This document shows positions 46,287-55,426 of a stretch of 64,000 nt of DNA, one piece after another (positions within the stretch are counted from its first letter, which is position 1; the number at the start of each line of letters is the position of its first letter). Made by a program: the position numbers and the translations under genes. The notes under the pieces are model-generated. The model had not been told where the DNA came from. It saw nothing but the letters and a program-made list of their open reading frames with translations, and did no database searches. Source of the DNA: Pedobacter ginsengisoli (lineage in GTDB: Bacteria > Bacteroidota > Bacteroidia > Sphingobacteriales > Sphingobacteriaceae); the NCBI RefSeq assembly GCF_030244015.1, contig NZ_JASSYX010000001.1:868001-932000 (forward strand), given 5' to 3'.

Positions 46287-49257
46287 TCTTAAAATGTGCT
46301 GGTGTCGAAAATTTAACAATTAAACATACGGCAGTTCCTCTTGGACCCGAACTTATATTCAGATCTGCATTTATTCTTTTTGCCCTCACATACATATTGT
46401 TTACACCGTGTCCGTTTTTACCGTGTTCAGTGTCAAACCCGTTTCCGTCATCTTCAAGCGTAACCCGCAAAACCTCATTGTTTAACTTTGCTTGGTAACT
46501 TACGTTTTTCGCTTTTGAATGTTTCAGTACATTGTTTATCGATTCTTTAAATATCATCAGCATGTTTCTGCTCACATCGAGTGAGAGCTTAGTGTCCTTG
46601 CTGATGTCTATGTCAGATTTAAAAACAATTGCTGTATCATTGAACATTTCAGTGCCAAACTCCCTTATATGATCCAGCAATTGAATTAATGTGTCATTTT
46701 TGGGATTCAGCGACCATAAAATATCTTTAGTCCCGGTATAAAGTTCATCCACATTCGCACTGATCTTTTTAAGGATGTTCCTTTTTTCTGTATCATTTTG
46801 ATCTATCATACTGCTCAATACTTCTGATAAGACGGTGATCCTGGTCAGTTTGTTACCCAGGTCATCGTGAAAATCTTCTGCTGTCTGCTTTCTGATCTTA
46901 AATTGTTCTTCGAGCTTTATTTTTAACCTGAGTTTTCTCTTGCGTTCATTGAGGGTAAGTATAATATACACGGCAAGCATGATCACCAGAATGATAAGAA
47001 CGACCATGAGAAGCCTGAAAATATTAGTCTGGTAATAAGGCGGCAGAATCTCAAAAGAGAATGATGCTGTGTTTAAAGAGATTAAACCGTCCCTGGTTAC
47101 AGCTCTGGCCTGGAAAGTGTATTTTCCGGGAGGAATTGACGTAAAACTCATAGAAGAACTGCTGCCGGGCTGGCTGTATTTATTGTCCAGCCCGATTAAC
47201 CTGTATTGATACAGCAGGTCATTTGGACTTGCGAGGTGTATGCCGGTAAAGCTGATATTAATATGGTTGTGGCTGTAAGGAAGCACAAATGCTCTGTTGA
47301 GCTCATGTTCCTTATAAGAGAATCCCGAGGTGTCTGTGTTCTTAAGTTTTTTATGGTTAGGGAATACACTAACTGAGTTGATGAATATATACGGGTTTAT
47401 TTTTTTTTCAGCAGATGGATCCAGACCGAAAACGACAACTCCTTTTGTGGTGCCTATCCATACGTTGTTGTTGTACTGGAGAATCGCATTCTGGTTGCAT
47501 TCTACAAGGGGTGAATCTTCACTGTTGGTATTGATCACACTGTAGTCTGAAGAATTCAGCCGGTTTATGCCCCTGCCTGTTCCAACCCAGATTGTCCCGC
47601 GTCTGTCTTTAAGCAGGCTGTAAATGTGGTCTGCAGCAAGCCCGGACTTACTGTTGAGACTCTTTGTTTTACCGGTTTTGTGGTTCCAGATGATCAAACC
47701 ATAGTCAGCAGTTCCAAACAAAATATTGTCTTTATCCCGCAGCATGCAAAGGATGCTGGATCCGTTGAGCGCTTTTATGTTCATCGGAATTGCTTTCTGC
47801 TGGTTAGAGATGAGCCAGGCACCGTCCTGAGTTCCGGAGATGATGGAGTCCCTGCCCATCTCCAGGAGGCTGCCTCCAAACTGACCGGTGATGCGGATCC
47901 GCTCTTTTGTAACCGGATCATAGGTGATGACACCCATATTGGTAGATAACCAGATTATACCCCTGCTGTCTTCGATTATTGAATTGTAGGCAATATGGTC
48001 GTTGAGGTCATCCACTCTTTTTATGCTCTTGCCGTCATGCATCCATAGTCCGCCTCCTGGTGTTCCTATCCATATGTTCTGCCGTTTGTCATTGTAAAGG
48101 AAGTTGATGCGGTAGGAATCTTCATCCTCAGACGGGATGACCAGATTTTTGATTTTTTGATTTTGTACGTATTCGTATAATCCTCCGTAAGAACCCATCC
48201 AGATGCTGCCTGGTTTTGGGCCTCTGGCCAGTGCCATTACGATGCGGCTGTTTATCCCTTGTGTTTCATCAAAGGTGACATAACTGTTGTTGTTAAACCT
48301 GAACAGGCCCGAACCATCTGTACCCAGCCAGATGTTGTTTTCAATATCTCTGAATATTTCATTGACTACATTATCCGTAAAACCATTTTTTGAATTGAAA
48401 TGTGTGATCTGCGCTGGCGTGATATAGTAAGCACCGCTGTTTGTTCCAATCCAGATGGCGTCTTTAGCGTCCTGGGCTATAGCATTGCACCTGAAAGGTA
48501 TTTCTGGATGGATCCTTGATGTGATTCCATTTTGGAGAATGAAGACACCTTTTTCGCTAAGTAGCCATATTTTGTTCTTTTCGCCGCGGTCAGCCAGCAG
48601 ATCTGTTATCCATAAGTCTTTCAGATCATCATGTGAAGGAATTGCATGCCATTTGCCGTTCTCAAAATAATAGATCCCGTTCCTGAAGACGGCAGCCCAT
48701 AACCTGCCTGAGGAGTCGGTATTAATTGCAGAAATTGTCTCCTTCTGATCATCAGTTACCCGGATCAGCTGCTCATTGTTTTCCGTGACCTTAAAAAGAC
48801 GGTCGCCCCTAAGGTAAAAGACGTTTCCGCTTTTGTCGGAAATCATTTTGCCAATCCAGTTTTTGTTGTAATTGAAGTTGTAAAAACTATGCCCGTTGTA
48901 ACGGGAGAGGCCCCAGGACGAACCAATATAAACACGGTTCTGCTTGCCGGCAGCAATGGCCAGTGCAAAGTTGCTGCTTAGCCCGTTTACTTTTGTATAG
49001 TTGGTGAACTGCTTACCATTAAAACAGCTTACACCACCAAGAGTAGTCATCCAGAGCCTTCTTTTACCGTCTTGCGCGATTGCGGTAACCTGTGACTGGG
49101 TAAGTCCGTCCTCTATATCGTACTGTTCAAAGTTATAGCGCTGAGCGAAGCCTTCGATTGAACAGGCGAAAAGAAACCAGAATGTAAATAAGATCCTTTT
49201 ATACAGCACTGTTGTTAAGAATACACGGTTTAGCCCTAATGTAAATATAGCTGTCAA
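46279..49257 (-). CDS. Two-component sensor kinase with periplasmic beta-propeller
   Basis: 992 residues. After a signal anchor (about 20-38) there are around a dozen two-component-regulator propeller repeats (for example DGLTQSQVTAIAQDGKRRLW, FRDIENNIWLGTDGSGLFRF) forming two propellers, then a Y_Y_Y domain (about 665-745, LIGLDNKYSQPGSSSSMSFT), one membrane helix (LLMVVLIILVIMLAVYIILTL), and a HisKA_3 dimerisation domain with the phospho-His near 795 in EDFHDDLGNKL, and an ATPase domain (NNVLKHSKAKN, DDGNGFD). It would sense a periplasmic ligand, perhaps an oligosaccharide, and signal to the response regulator. Unlike hybrid versions it has no fused receiver. Confidence 0.92.
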   Translation of the reverse strand: MTAIFTLGLNRVFLTTVLYKRILFTFWFLFACSIEGFAQRYNFEQYDIEDGLTQSQVTAIAQDGKRRLWMTTLGGVSCFNGKQFTNYTKVNGLSSNFALAIAAGKQNRVYIGSSWGLSRYNGHSFYNFNYNKNWIGKMISDKSGNVFYLRGDRLFKVTENNEQLIRVTDDQKETISAINTDSSGRLWAAVFRNGIYYFENGKWHAIPSHDDLKDLWITDLLADRGEKNKIWLLSEKGVFILQNGITSRIHPEIPFRCNAIAQDAKDAIWIGTNSGAYYITPAQITHFNSKNGFTDNVVNEIFRDIENNIWLGTDGSGLFRFNNNSYVTFDETQGINSRIVMALARGPKPGSIWMGSYGGLYEYVQNQKIKNLVIPSEDEDSYRINFLYNDKRQNIWIGTPGGGLWMHDGKSIKRVDDLNDHIAYNSIIEDSRGIIWLSTNMGVITYDPVTKERIRITGQFGGSLLEMGRDSIISGTQDGAWLISNQQKAIPMNIKALNGSSILCMLRDKDNILFGTADYGLIIWNHKTGKTKSLNSKSGLAADHIYSLLKDRRGTIWVGTGRGINRLNSSDYSVINTNSEDSPLVECNQNAILQYNNNVWIGTTKGVVVFGLDPSAEKKINPYIFINSVSVFPNHKKLKNTDTSGFSYKEHELNRAFVLPYSHNHINISFTGIHLASPNDLLYQYRLIGLDNKYSQPGSSSSMSFTSIPPGKYTFQARAVTRDGLISLNTASFSFEILPPYYQTNIFRLLMVVLIILVIMLAVYIILTLNERKRKLRLKIKLEEQFKIRKQTAEDFHDDLGNKLTRITVLSEVLSSMIDQNDTEKRNILKKISANVDELYTGTKDILWSLNPKNDTLIQLLDHIREFGTEMFNDTAIVFKSDIDISKDTKLSLDVSRNMLMIFKESINNVLKHSKAKNVSYQAKLNNEVLRVTLEDDGNGFDTEHGKNGHGVNNMYVRAKRINADLNISSGPRGTAVCLIVKFSTPAHFKNV

Positions 49258-49267
49258 TATACCATTT

Positions 49268-49294
49268 AAAAATCACCCCTGTGGGGGGATTTTT
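49268..49294. promoter_or_regulatory. Hairpin and small palindrome between sensor kinase and AraC-type gene
   Basis: AAAAATC-A-CCCC-tgtg-GGGG-GATTTTT can form a terminator-like hairpin just 11 bases upstream of the sensor kinase start, between divergent genes. Next to it lies CCCTTTAAGGG (49314-49324). A hairpin ahead of both genes, rather than behind, suggests a regulatory or mRNA-leader role. Confidence 0.45.
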
Positions 49295-49349
49295 CATCTC
49301 CATTAAAATATACCCCTTTAAGGGTGAAAAGAAGGTGCAAATAGCTGGG

Positions 49350-49357
49350 TAAATTTG
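49350..49357 (+). promoter_or_regulatory. -7 promoter element very close to the AraC-type start
   Basis: TAAATTTG ends 3 bases before the ATG at 49361. If used, the transcript would be leaderless or nearly so. The expected TTTG at -33 is not clear. Confidence 0.4.
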
Positions 49358-49360
49358 ACT

Positions 49361-49696
49361 ATGAACAATAACGTTGATGCAGAGATCTTAAGGAGGCTGT
49401 CACTGGCTGAAGATTACATCGTTAGCAATTACGACAGGAATATAAAACTGGATGATATTGCCTGGGCCGCATGTCTGTCAGTTAACCATTTGCTGCGGAC
49501 ATTTAAACAAACCTACCAGCAATCTCCCCACCAGTATCTCACCAGATTCAGACTACAGCAAGCCCGGCATTATTTAAAAAACACAGATTATCCGGTAAAT
49601 GAAATTGTGGCAATGGTCGGTTTTGAATGTCCAAGTTCGTTTATCAGGCTTTTTAAAAGTTCATTTAATGTAACACCCGGCCAGTATAGGTTTTAG
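49361..49696 (+). CDS. Stand-alone AraC-family DNA-binding protein
   Basis: 111 residues from the ATG at 49361 (a TTG two codons upstream is part of the -7 element). It consists only of the two AraC helix-turn-helix motifs: IKLDDIAWAACLSVNHLLRTF and PVNEIVAMVGFECPSSFIRLF, ending in VTPGQYRF. No ligand domain is present, so its activity must depend on level or a partner. It precedes the NTF2-like gene by 26 bases, probably as one transcript. Confidence 0.88.
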   Translation: MNNNVDAEILRRLSLAEDYIVSNYDRNIKLDDIAWAACLSVNHLLRTFKQTYQQSPHQYLTRFRLQQARHYLKNTDYPVNEIVAMVGFECPSSFIRLFKSSFNVTPGQYRF

Positions 49697-49722
49697 AAAT
49701 CAAAAAATAAAAAATAGAAGTC

Positions 49723-50157
49723 ATGAAAGGAAAAATTTTATGGTATGCAGTGATGCTGAGCATCACCACTACCGTTGCCAATGCAAGACCAGATTATCCG
49801 TCTAAAAGTGTGAATGCCAAGGCCAGCAATGTCATAGAAGCATTTGTCGATGCGCATACACACGCAGATGCCGCATTATTCAACGCGATCTTAAACAGCA
49901 GTGCAATATTAAAATTAAACAGGCAGGACGAAGTCGTGACACATACTAAGAGCCAGCTGGTGACTTTTTACAAAAGGGTAGGCCTGATGAACCTGAATTG
50001 CAGCTCAGGTTATGAAGTGCTGTCCTCAAGCGAATGTGTGGTGATGGCCAGGGTTGATTTTAAATTTCCTGAATTCGTCCAGCAAAATTATGTGACCATT
50101 GAGAAAGACAAAAAAGGGTTGTGGAAAATTACACAGATCAACAGGTTTAGCATTTAG
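49723..50157 (+). CDS. Secreted NTF2-like (SnoaL/DUF4440-type) protein
   Basis: 144 residues with a Sec signal peptide (1-21, TTVANARP). The fold pattern is NTF2-like: an N-terminal helix VIEAFVDAHTHADAALFNAIL and C-terminal strands YVTIEKDKKGLWKITQIN. No catalytic residues can be assigned. It follows the AraC-type gene and ends before a bidirectional terminator. Confidence 0.75.
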   Translation: MKGKILWYAVMLSITTTVANARPDYPSKSVNAKASNVIEAFVDAHTHADAALFNAILNSSAILKLNRQDEVVTHTKSQLVTFYKRVGLMNLNCSSGYEVLSSSECVVMARVDFKFPEFVQQNYVTIEKDKKGLWKITQINRFSI

Positions 50158-50263
50158 TAAATGATTGGTGATTTTCGCTTATTGCAATCACAACCGCAGC
50201 ACTATATTTGAGTTAGGAAACCCTGTAATAGATTTGGATAAATTTAATTTGGGTTAGTTAATA

Positions 50264-50301
50264 ATAAAAGTCATCCGGCGAAAATCGGATGACTTTTTTA
50301 T
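50264..50301. terminator. Bidirectional intrinsic terminator
   Basis: Hairpin AAAAGTCATCCG / CGGATGACTTTT with an 8-nt loop and flanking A/T runs, between the NTF2-like gene and the membrane protein gene on the other strand, whose stop codon lies in the right flank. Confidence 0.9.
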
Positions 50302-50897
50302 TGGTGTTCATTGAACTGTTCACTGATGCGCTCAAATTTTTCGATCAGCAGGTCCAGGCGTTCTTTTTCCCGTTTCATATAGGCTCTTCTCAGGACGGTT
50401 GCACACAGCGCCATCCAGAAAATGGTAAAGGCAATTATTCCGGTCTGAAGGACAGGACTCAAATTACTCAGCACTTCATAGAAATAAAAGATGAACCCAA
50501 GAGACATTGCTGTTGCATAAAACCAGTACAGCTTATTGTAGATGGTAAATTTGTTCAGCTGGTATATTTTTAATTTGGACAGGAATGCACTTGGATGTTC
50601 TGTAAAGTCGTTTTGCCTGATGATTCTATAGTCTTTATATAATATAAGTGTAGAAATAGCCACTGAAATAATGATGATGATTAAACCGGCCTGGGTTGTC
50701 CATGAATTAAAGGGGGAAAATACCAGTAGCGCCACAATAGCGGTAAAGGATAAGATCATTCCGAAAATATTGAAAAGAGACCTTGTCCTGATGCTTGTCA
50801 CTTCCTTTTTTGCCTGTTGCAGCATTTCACCAGATGAGATCTTTACCTCAACAGAATGTGATTGCCAAAGCGATTGTATATGATCAAATTCCTGCAT
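50298..50897 (-). CDS. Membrane protein linked to an ECF sigma factor (possible anti-sigma)
   Basis: 199 residues. A soluble N-terminal part (1-40) is followed by four membrane helices (about 41-60, 68-86, 124-141, 149-167) and a charged C-terminal helix (KREKERLDLLIEKFERISEQ). It overlaps the sigma factor gene by 14 bases, as regulator pairs often do. It has no zinc-finger or FecR motif, so anti-sigma function is only inferred from position. Confidence 0.72.
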   Translation of the reverse strand: MQEFDHIQSLWQSHSVEVKISSGEMLQQAKKEVTSIRTRSLFNIFGMILSFTAIVALLVFSPFNSWTTQAGLIIIIISVAISTLILYKDYRIIRQNDFTEHPSAFLSKLKIYQLNKFTIYNKLYWFYATAMSLGFIFYFYEVLSNLSPVLQTGIIAFTIFWMALCATVLRRAYMKREKERLDLLIEKFERISEQFNEHQ

Positions 50898-51381
50898 GCT
50901 GATTGTATAATTCTGTAAGTTTTAATTTAATACGGTGAATTTTTACCCTTAGGTTTCCTTCACTGATCCCTGATATCTCTGCTATTTCATTATATGGCAA
51001 TTCATCCAGTACCATGGTGATGATCAGACGGTCATTCTCTTCAAGTTTCGATATTGACTTGTAGAGTAATGCAATCTGTTCGTTCTTCTCTGAAAGCTCT
51101 TCCGGCCTGTTCTCTATGATGTTATCCGTCAGTTCGTCTTTCGCCTGGCGTTTTTCTGACCTTAAATAAGTCAGACAGGTGTTGACCGCAATCCGGTAGA
51201 TCCAGGTAGAGATCAATGACTTGTTGCGAAATTTGTCCAGATTTTGCCAGACTTTTAAAAATGTTTCCTGTAACAGATCGTTCGCCGAATCTTCATCACC
51301 GGTATAGCCGTAGCACAAATGGAATATTTTCTTTGAGTTAGTATCGAAAATCTGCTTAAATAACTGGTCCTTTTGTTCCAT
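50884..51381 (-). CDS. ECF sigma-70 factor
   Basis: 165 residues. Region 2 (FHLCYGYTGDEDSANDLLQETFLKVW, WIYRIAVNTCLTYLR) and region 4 (ISKLEENDRLIITMVLDELPYNEIAEISGISEG, LRVKIHRIKLKL) are complete. It lacks the hydrophobic tail of the SusC-linked sigma factor at 13274 and is of a different subgroup. It overlaps the membrane protein gene downstream. Target genes are unknown. Confidence 0.92.
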   Translation of the reverse strand: MEQKDQLFKQIFDTNSKKIFHLCYGYTGDEDSANDLLQETFLKVWQNLDKFRNKSLISTWIYRIAVNTCLTYLRSEKRQAKDELTDNIIENRPEELSEKNEQIALLYKSISKLEENDRLIITMVLDELPYNEIAEISGISEGNLRVKIHRIKLKLTELYNQHAGI

Positions 51382-51459
51382 TAATTAACTGCTGTTGATG
51401 ATTTGATCGCCATATCCATAATTTGTTACAGCATCAATAGAGCCCAAAAATAATAAATG

Positions 51460-51490
51460 TTTGCGGGCTTGGTGCAATTAATTACTTTTG
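51460..51490 (+). promoter_or_regulatory. Promoter of the dicarboxylate/amino acid symporter gene
   Basis: TTTG (51460-51463), 19 bases, TACTTTTG (51483-51490), matching the phylum consensus, 26 bases before the ATG. Confidence 0.75.
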
Positions 51491-51515
51491 TTGCAAATCA
51501 AACAAACCTTAATAT

Positions 51516-52943
51516 ATGAAACAAAACCGCGTTGGGTTAATCACTTTGTTGTTTATCACCGTTGCAGCGCTGTTAGGTGTTTTAAAGGACTTCGGTATTG
51601 CTAATGTCCCGGACAATGTGATGATGACCGTCCGCTGGCTGCTGGCTGTGGAACTGGTGGTTTACGCTGTAATCAAGAAAAACCTGACAACATGGATCCT
51701 GGTTTGTATGGTATTGGGCATCTTCGTCGGAATAGATTATCCGCATGTGGCTGTTGCCCTTCAGCCGTTGAGCAAAGGGTTTATAAAATTAGTAAAAACC
51801 ATTGTGGGACCTATATTATTTGGAACACTGGTTTATGGGATCGCCGGACATTCCGATTTAAAACAAGTCGGCAGGATGGCATGGAAATCTATGCTGTATT
51901 TCTACTTTGCCACGACTATCGCGTTGTTCATCGGATTGGCGGCTATAAACCTCACCCAGGCAGGTGTGGGTGTGAATATTGAGAATATGCCGCACAATGA
52001 GCTGCCAAAGCCTGTAAAGGACATCGCCGATGAGAGTATACTAAGTACACTGCCTCATGGTGTGCACTGGTTGTATAAAACCCTGGCCTTTTTCAGAAAC
52101 ATTTTTCCTGAGAATATTGTCAAATCTGTTTATGACGCACAAATTCTTCAGATCGTCATTTTCTCGGTTATTTTCGGTATAGGTCTGGCTATGGTGGATG
52201 AAAAGAAGCGGAAACCTATGGTTGATTTCTGCGAAAGCTTGTCAGAAACCATGTTTAAGTTCACCAATATCATTATGTATTTTGCGCCAATAGGGGTTGG
52301 CGCCGCTATGGCCTATACTGTAGGGCATATGGGAGTGGATATACTGAAGCATCTTTTCATGCTGGTAGCTACTTTGTACATGGCATTGATTGCCTTTATT
52401 CTCCTGGTATTACTGCCGATCGCATTATATATCAAACTGCCGATATTGAAATTTATAAGCGCGATAAAAGAACCCGTGTCCATTGCATTTGCAACAACAA
52501 GTTCCGATGCCGCTTTGCCAAAAGCGATGAGCGCGATGGAGAGGTTTGGTGTGCCGCGTAAAATTGTATCATTTGTAATCCCGACGGGTTATAGTTTTAA
52601 TCTGGATGGCACCACATTATATCTTTCCCTGGCATCGATATTCGTCGCGCAGGCTGCGGGAATGCATCTGTCATTTGGTGAGCAGTTGCTGATTGTCTTT
52701 ACACTAATGATCACCAGTAAAGGAGTAGCAGCGATACCGAGAGCATCTTTGATCATTTTGATCGCCACAGCAGATCAGTTTGGACTGCCGACCTTCATTA
52801 TTGCCGCTATTTTAGGGATCGATGAGTTGATGGATATGGGCAGGACATCATTGAATGTAATCGGAAATTGTCTCGCGACGGTGGTGGTCGCTAAATGGGA
52901 AGGTGAATATAACCCTGATCAGGTTGAATTGAAAGAATCTTAA
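51516..52943 (+). CDS. Dicarboxylate/amino acid:cation symporter (DAACS family)
   Basis: 475 residues. About eight membrane helices with the two re-entrant hairpins of the GltPh fold: the serine-rich ATTSSDAALPKAM and the NLDGTTLYLSLASIF motif, where N and D bind substrate and sodium, followed by SKGVAAIPRASLIIL. It imports glutamate, aspartate or C4-dicarboxylates with Na+ or H+. N-terminal region has an extra pair of helices (about 8-66) before the usual start of the family. It may be co-transcribed with the small gene 2 bases downstream. Confidence 0.92.
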   Translation: MKQNRVGLITLLFITVAALLGVLKDFGIANVPDNVMMTVRWLLAVELVVYAVIKKNLTTWILVCMVLGIFVGIDYPHVAVALQPLSKGFIKLVKTIVGPILFGTLVYGIAGHSDLKQVGRMAWKSMLYFYFATTIALFIGLAAINLTQAGVGVNIENMPHNELPKPVKDIADESILSTLPHGVHWLYKTLAFFRNIFPENIVKSVYDAQILQIVIFSVIFGIGLAMVDEKKRKPMVDFCESLSETMFKFTNIIMYFAPIGVGAAMAYTVGHMGVDILKHLFMLVATLYMALIAFILLVLLPIALYIKLPILKFISAIKEPVSIAFATTSSDAALPKAMSAMERFGVPRKIVSFVIPTGYSFNLDGTTLYLSLASIFVAQAAGMHLSFGEQLLIVFTLMITSKGVAAIPRASLIILIATADQFGLPTFIIAAILGIDELMDMGRTSLNVIGNCLATVVVAKWEGEYNPDQVELKES

Positions 52944-52945
52944 TT

Positions 52946-53455
52946 ATGAGTACCAGAGGAAAGAAAATATTTTTAGCGCTGACTATTGTAGTCCCATTTT
53001 TAATCTATTGTGTGATCTATTATACACCAATGATCAAAAATGCGCCTTTTAAATCCAGTGAATTCGTTTCATTGCAGTTTAAGTGGGGTGTAGGTAAAAA
53101 TCTGGTGAATACCTATGACTCTTCAACAGGCGAATACCAGTATCTTGACGGCCGGGATTCTTTGATTAAAACGAACGTAAAGTTAAGGACCAATGATATT
53201 ATGTATTTGCACAGCAAGGCAAATGAACTCGGCTTGTGGAACTTTCCGCCGGTAATCGCAAATACTGGTTCTGATCTGAATTCAGATCAAGTCTTAAGAT
53301 ATGAATTCCAGTTCAATTACAAAAGAAAATCTAAAAAGGTGATCTTTATGACGGATTACAGCGAAATCCCTAAGCTTAGAGATGTAGCGGTACAGATGCA
53401 AAAACTGATAGCCCAGAGTATAAATGATGCAGAAGAACGCTACAGCAATAAATAA
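52946..53455 (+). CDS. Hypothetical protein with one N-terminal membrane segment
   Basis: 169 residues. A hydrophobic helix (about 8-26, IFLALTIVVPFLIYCVIYY) without a clear cleavage site suggests membrane anchoring with the rest in the periplasm. No recognised domain; the body contains YLDGRDSLIKTNVKLRTNDI and a final helix. It begins 2 bases after the symporter gene, so it is probably its operon partner. Confidence 0.68.
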   Translation: MSTRGKKIFLALTIVVPFLIYCVIYYTPMIKNAPFKSSEFVSLQFKWGVGKNLVNTYDSSTGEYQYLDGRDSLIKTNVKLRTNDIMYLHSKANELGLWNFPPVIANTGSDLNSDQVLRYEFQFNYKRKSKKVIFMTDYSEIPKLRDVAVQMQKLIAQSINDAEERYSNK

Positions 53456-53464
53456 CCAATTCAG

Positions 53465-53496
53465 TTGTGCATTTATAAAAATTAATTCTATATTTG
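53465..53496 (+). promoter_or_regulatory. Promoter of rplU-rpmA
   Basis: TTGTG (53465) and TATATTTG (53489-53496), close to the phylum consensus, about 45 bases before rplU. Confidence 0.65.
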
Positions 53497-53540
53497 CACC
53501 TCGATAAAAATAAACAATTTAAAATAATAATTATTTAACA

Positions 53541-53852
53541 ATGTACGCAATAGTAAATATAGCAGGACAGCAATTCAAAGTTGCAAAAGACCAGCACCTT
53601 TTTGTACACCGTTTGCAAGGAGATGAAGGCGCTAGTATTGAATTTGACAATGTATTGTTGGTTGAAGATGGTGGTAAAATCTCTGTAGGAGCTCCTGCTT
53701 TGAAAGGCGCTACAGTTTCAGCTAAAATCGTGTCTCATTTAAAAGGTGATAAAGTGATCGTTTTCAAAAAGAAACGTAGAAAAGGTTACAAAAAGAAAAA
53801 TGGTCACCGCCAGTATTTCACCAAAATCCAGATCTCTGGTATCAGTTTATAA
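53541..53852 (+). CDS. rplU: 50S ribosomal protein L21
   Basis: 103 residues, the standard length. Starts [20 protein letters not shown] and carries the rRNA-binding [20 protein letters not shown] near the C-terminus. It is the first gene of the usual rplU-rpmA pair. Confidence 0.97.
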   Translation: MYAIVNIAGQQFKVAKDQHLFVHRLQGDEGASIEFDNVLLVEDGGKISVGAPALKGATVSAKIVSHLKGDKVIVFKKKRRKGYKKKNGHRQYFTKIQISGISL

Positions 53853-53908
53853 TTAGTCGTTAACAAAGATTAGCTGTTCATACAGATAGTTAAAAAATAT
53901 AAAACAAG

Positions 53909-54361
53909 ATGGCACATAAAAAAGGAGCCGGTAGTTCCAGAAACGGACGTGAATCGCATAGCAAGCGTTTAGGTATCAAAATCTTTGGTGGTCAGGAAGC
54001 TATCGCCGGAAACATTTTAGTACGTCAGCGCGGTACAAAACATCATCCTGATAAAGGAGTAGGTATTGGTAAAGACCATACTTTATTTGCTTTGGTTGAT
54101 GGTACTGTAATCTTCAAAAAGAAACAAGACAACAAATCATATGTTTCTATTTTGCCTGCAGCTGTAGTTAAAGAAGTTGTAGCTGAAAAAGCACCTGCTA
54201 AGAAAGTTGTTAAAGCTGAAGCGCCTGTTGTTGAAGCAGCTGTTGCAGAAGCACCAGCAAAAGAGGAAAAAGCACCTGCAAAAAAAGCACCTGCAAAGAA
54301 AGCTGTTAAAGCTGAAGCCGCTGAAACTGAAAGTACAGCAGAAGCTGCACCTGCAGAATAA
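53909..54361 (+). CDS. rpmA: 50S ribosomal protein L27 with long Ala/Lys-rich tail
   Basis: 150 residues. The first 85 are a normal L27 ([20 protein letters not shown], then [20 protein letters not shown]). The last 65 form a low-complexity tail of APAKK, KAEA and EAAVAEAP repeats, not present in E. coli L27 (85 residues). No N-terminal extension needing cleavage is visible, unlike in Firmicutes. It ends before a strong terminator. Confidence 0.95.
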   Translation: MAHKKGAGSSRNGRESHSKRLGIKIFGGQEAIAGNILVRQRGTKHHPDKGVGIGKDHTLFALVDGTVIFKKKQDNKSYVSILPAAVVKEVVAEKAPAKKVVKAEAPVVEAAVAEAPAKEEKAPAKKAPAKKAVKAEAAETESTAEAAPAE

Positions 54362-54379
54362 TAATAAATATTCAGATCT

Positions 54380-54418
54380 AAAGAAGAAGCCCGGACATAT
54401 GCCCGGGCTTCTTCTTTT
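54380..54418 (+). terminator. Intrinsic terminator after rpmA
   Basis: Hairpin AAAGAAGAAGCCCGG / CCGGGCTTCTTCTTT with an 8-nt loop followed by TAT; also placed to stop the convergent prenyl synthase transcript. Confidence 0.88.
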
Positions 54419-54437
54419 ATATACGTTTCGGACATCC

Positions 54438-55406
54438 TCAATGCTCCCTGTTCATCAGCTGATTTGCCAGGAGCACCAGTTCCTTTTTGTTTTGATCAGG
54501 GACGTTGATCTTTGCCAATGCCGAGAATGCGTTATCCAGATATTCCTTCATGATCTCAGTCGCTTTTTCCCGTACCTCGTAAAGGTTATAGAGGTCAGTT
54601 ACATTAGATACCTTTGTTGCATAATCCCCATTGATTACCTGGGCATCTAAGCGCTTTAAATGTTCATGTGATGCCAGTTCCTGTAATTTTAAGCGCAGAA
54701 ACGTTTTCTTATCGGAGATAATATCACCGCCTACCTGCTTTCCAAACTTCTCAGGATCTCCATATACATCCAGAATGTCATCCTGAAGCTGAAATGCGAT
54801 ACCCAGATTCTCTCCAAACTGATAGATCAGTTCCGCCTCTTCAGGAGTGGCCCCCGCTGTTATAGCTCCGAGTTTCATTGCGCCGCCGAGCAAGACTGCA
54901 GTCTTCAGCCGGATCATGCCGATGTATTCTGCTATGCTCACATTGTTCCGGCTTTCAAATTCCATATCCAGCTGCTGCCCTTCACATACGCCCTGAGCTG
55001 TGGCATTGAAGGTGTCAAGAGCGGGCTTAAGAATATGGATACCCACATTGGTAATGTGCTTGTTGGCCTCGACCATCATGACATCACCGCTCAATATAGC
55101 CGTGTTGTCCCCCCATTTTTCATGCACAGTTTGCTTTCCCCTGCGTAAAGGAGCTTTGTCCATAATGTCATCATGGATCAATGTAAAGTTGTGGAATGTT
55201 TCAATCGCCATCGCTGCCGGGATGGCGGCCTTTAAATCGCCATTGAACAGCTCGGCGGACATTAAGAGCATAATCGGCCTTAATCTTTTTCCTCCTAAGT
55301 TCATAATGTAACTTATAGGCTCATATAAAGAAGCAGGATATTCGGGATAAGTGGTTTCGTTTATTGCTTGTTCTACGTGCTTTATTAATTCTGAAGGGGA
55401 ATGCAT
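54438..55406 (-). CDS. Trans-isoprenyl diphosphate synthase
   Basis: 322 residues. First aspartate-rich motif HDDIMDKAPLRRG, second as FQLQDDILDVYGD, plus GGKRLRPIMLL and GDVMMVEANK. It extends allylic diphosphates by IPP. Residues before the first motif (FHNFTLIH) set chain length; exact product (farnesyl, geranylgeranyl or octaprenyl for menaquinone) cannot be decided. It follows rnr on the minus strand with 20 bases between, so the two are likely co-transcribed. Confidence 0.92.
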   Translation of the reverse strand: MHSPSELIKHVEQAINETTYPEYPASLYEPISYIMNLGGKRLRPIMLLMSAELFNGDLKAAIPAAMAIETFHNFTLIHDDIMDKAPLRRGKQTVHEKWGDNTAILSGDVMMVEANKHITNVGIHILKPALDTFNATAQGVCEGQQLDMEFESRNNVSIAEYIGMIRLKTAVLLGGAMKLGAITAGATPEEAELIYQFGENLGIAFQLQDDILDVYGDPEKFGKQVGGDIISDKKTFLRLKLQELASHEHLKRLDAQVINGDYATKVSNVTDLYNLYEVREKATEIMKEYLDNAFSALAKINVPDQNKKELVLLANQLMNREH

Positions 55407-55426
55407 TCTTTTTCTGTTGTTGTTGT

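Noticed and set aside
54207..54650. Leu/Lys/Gln-rich frame crossing the end of rpmA
   Set aside because: It is the shifted reading of the Ala/Lys repeats of L27 and runs through a terminator.
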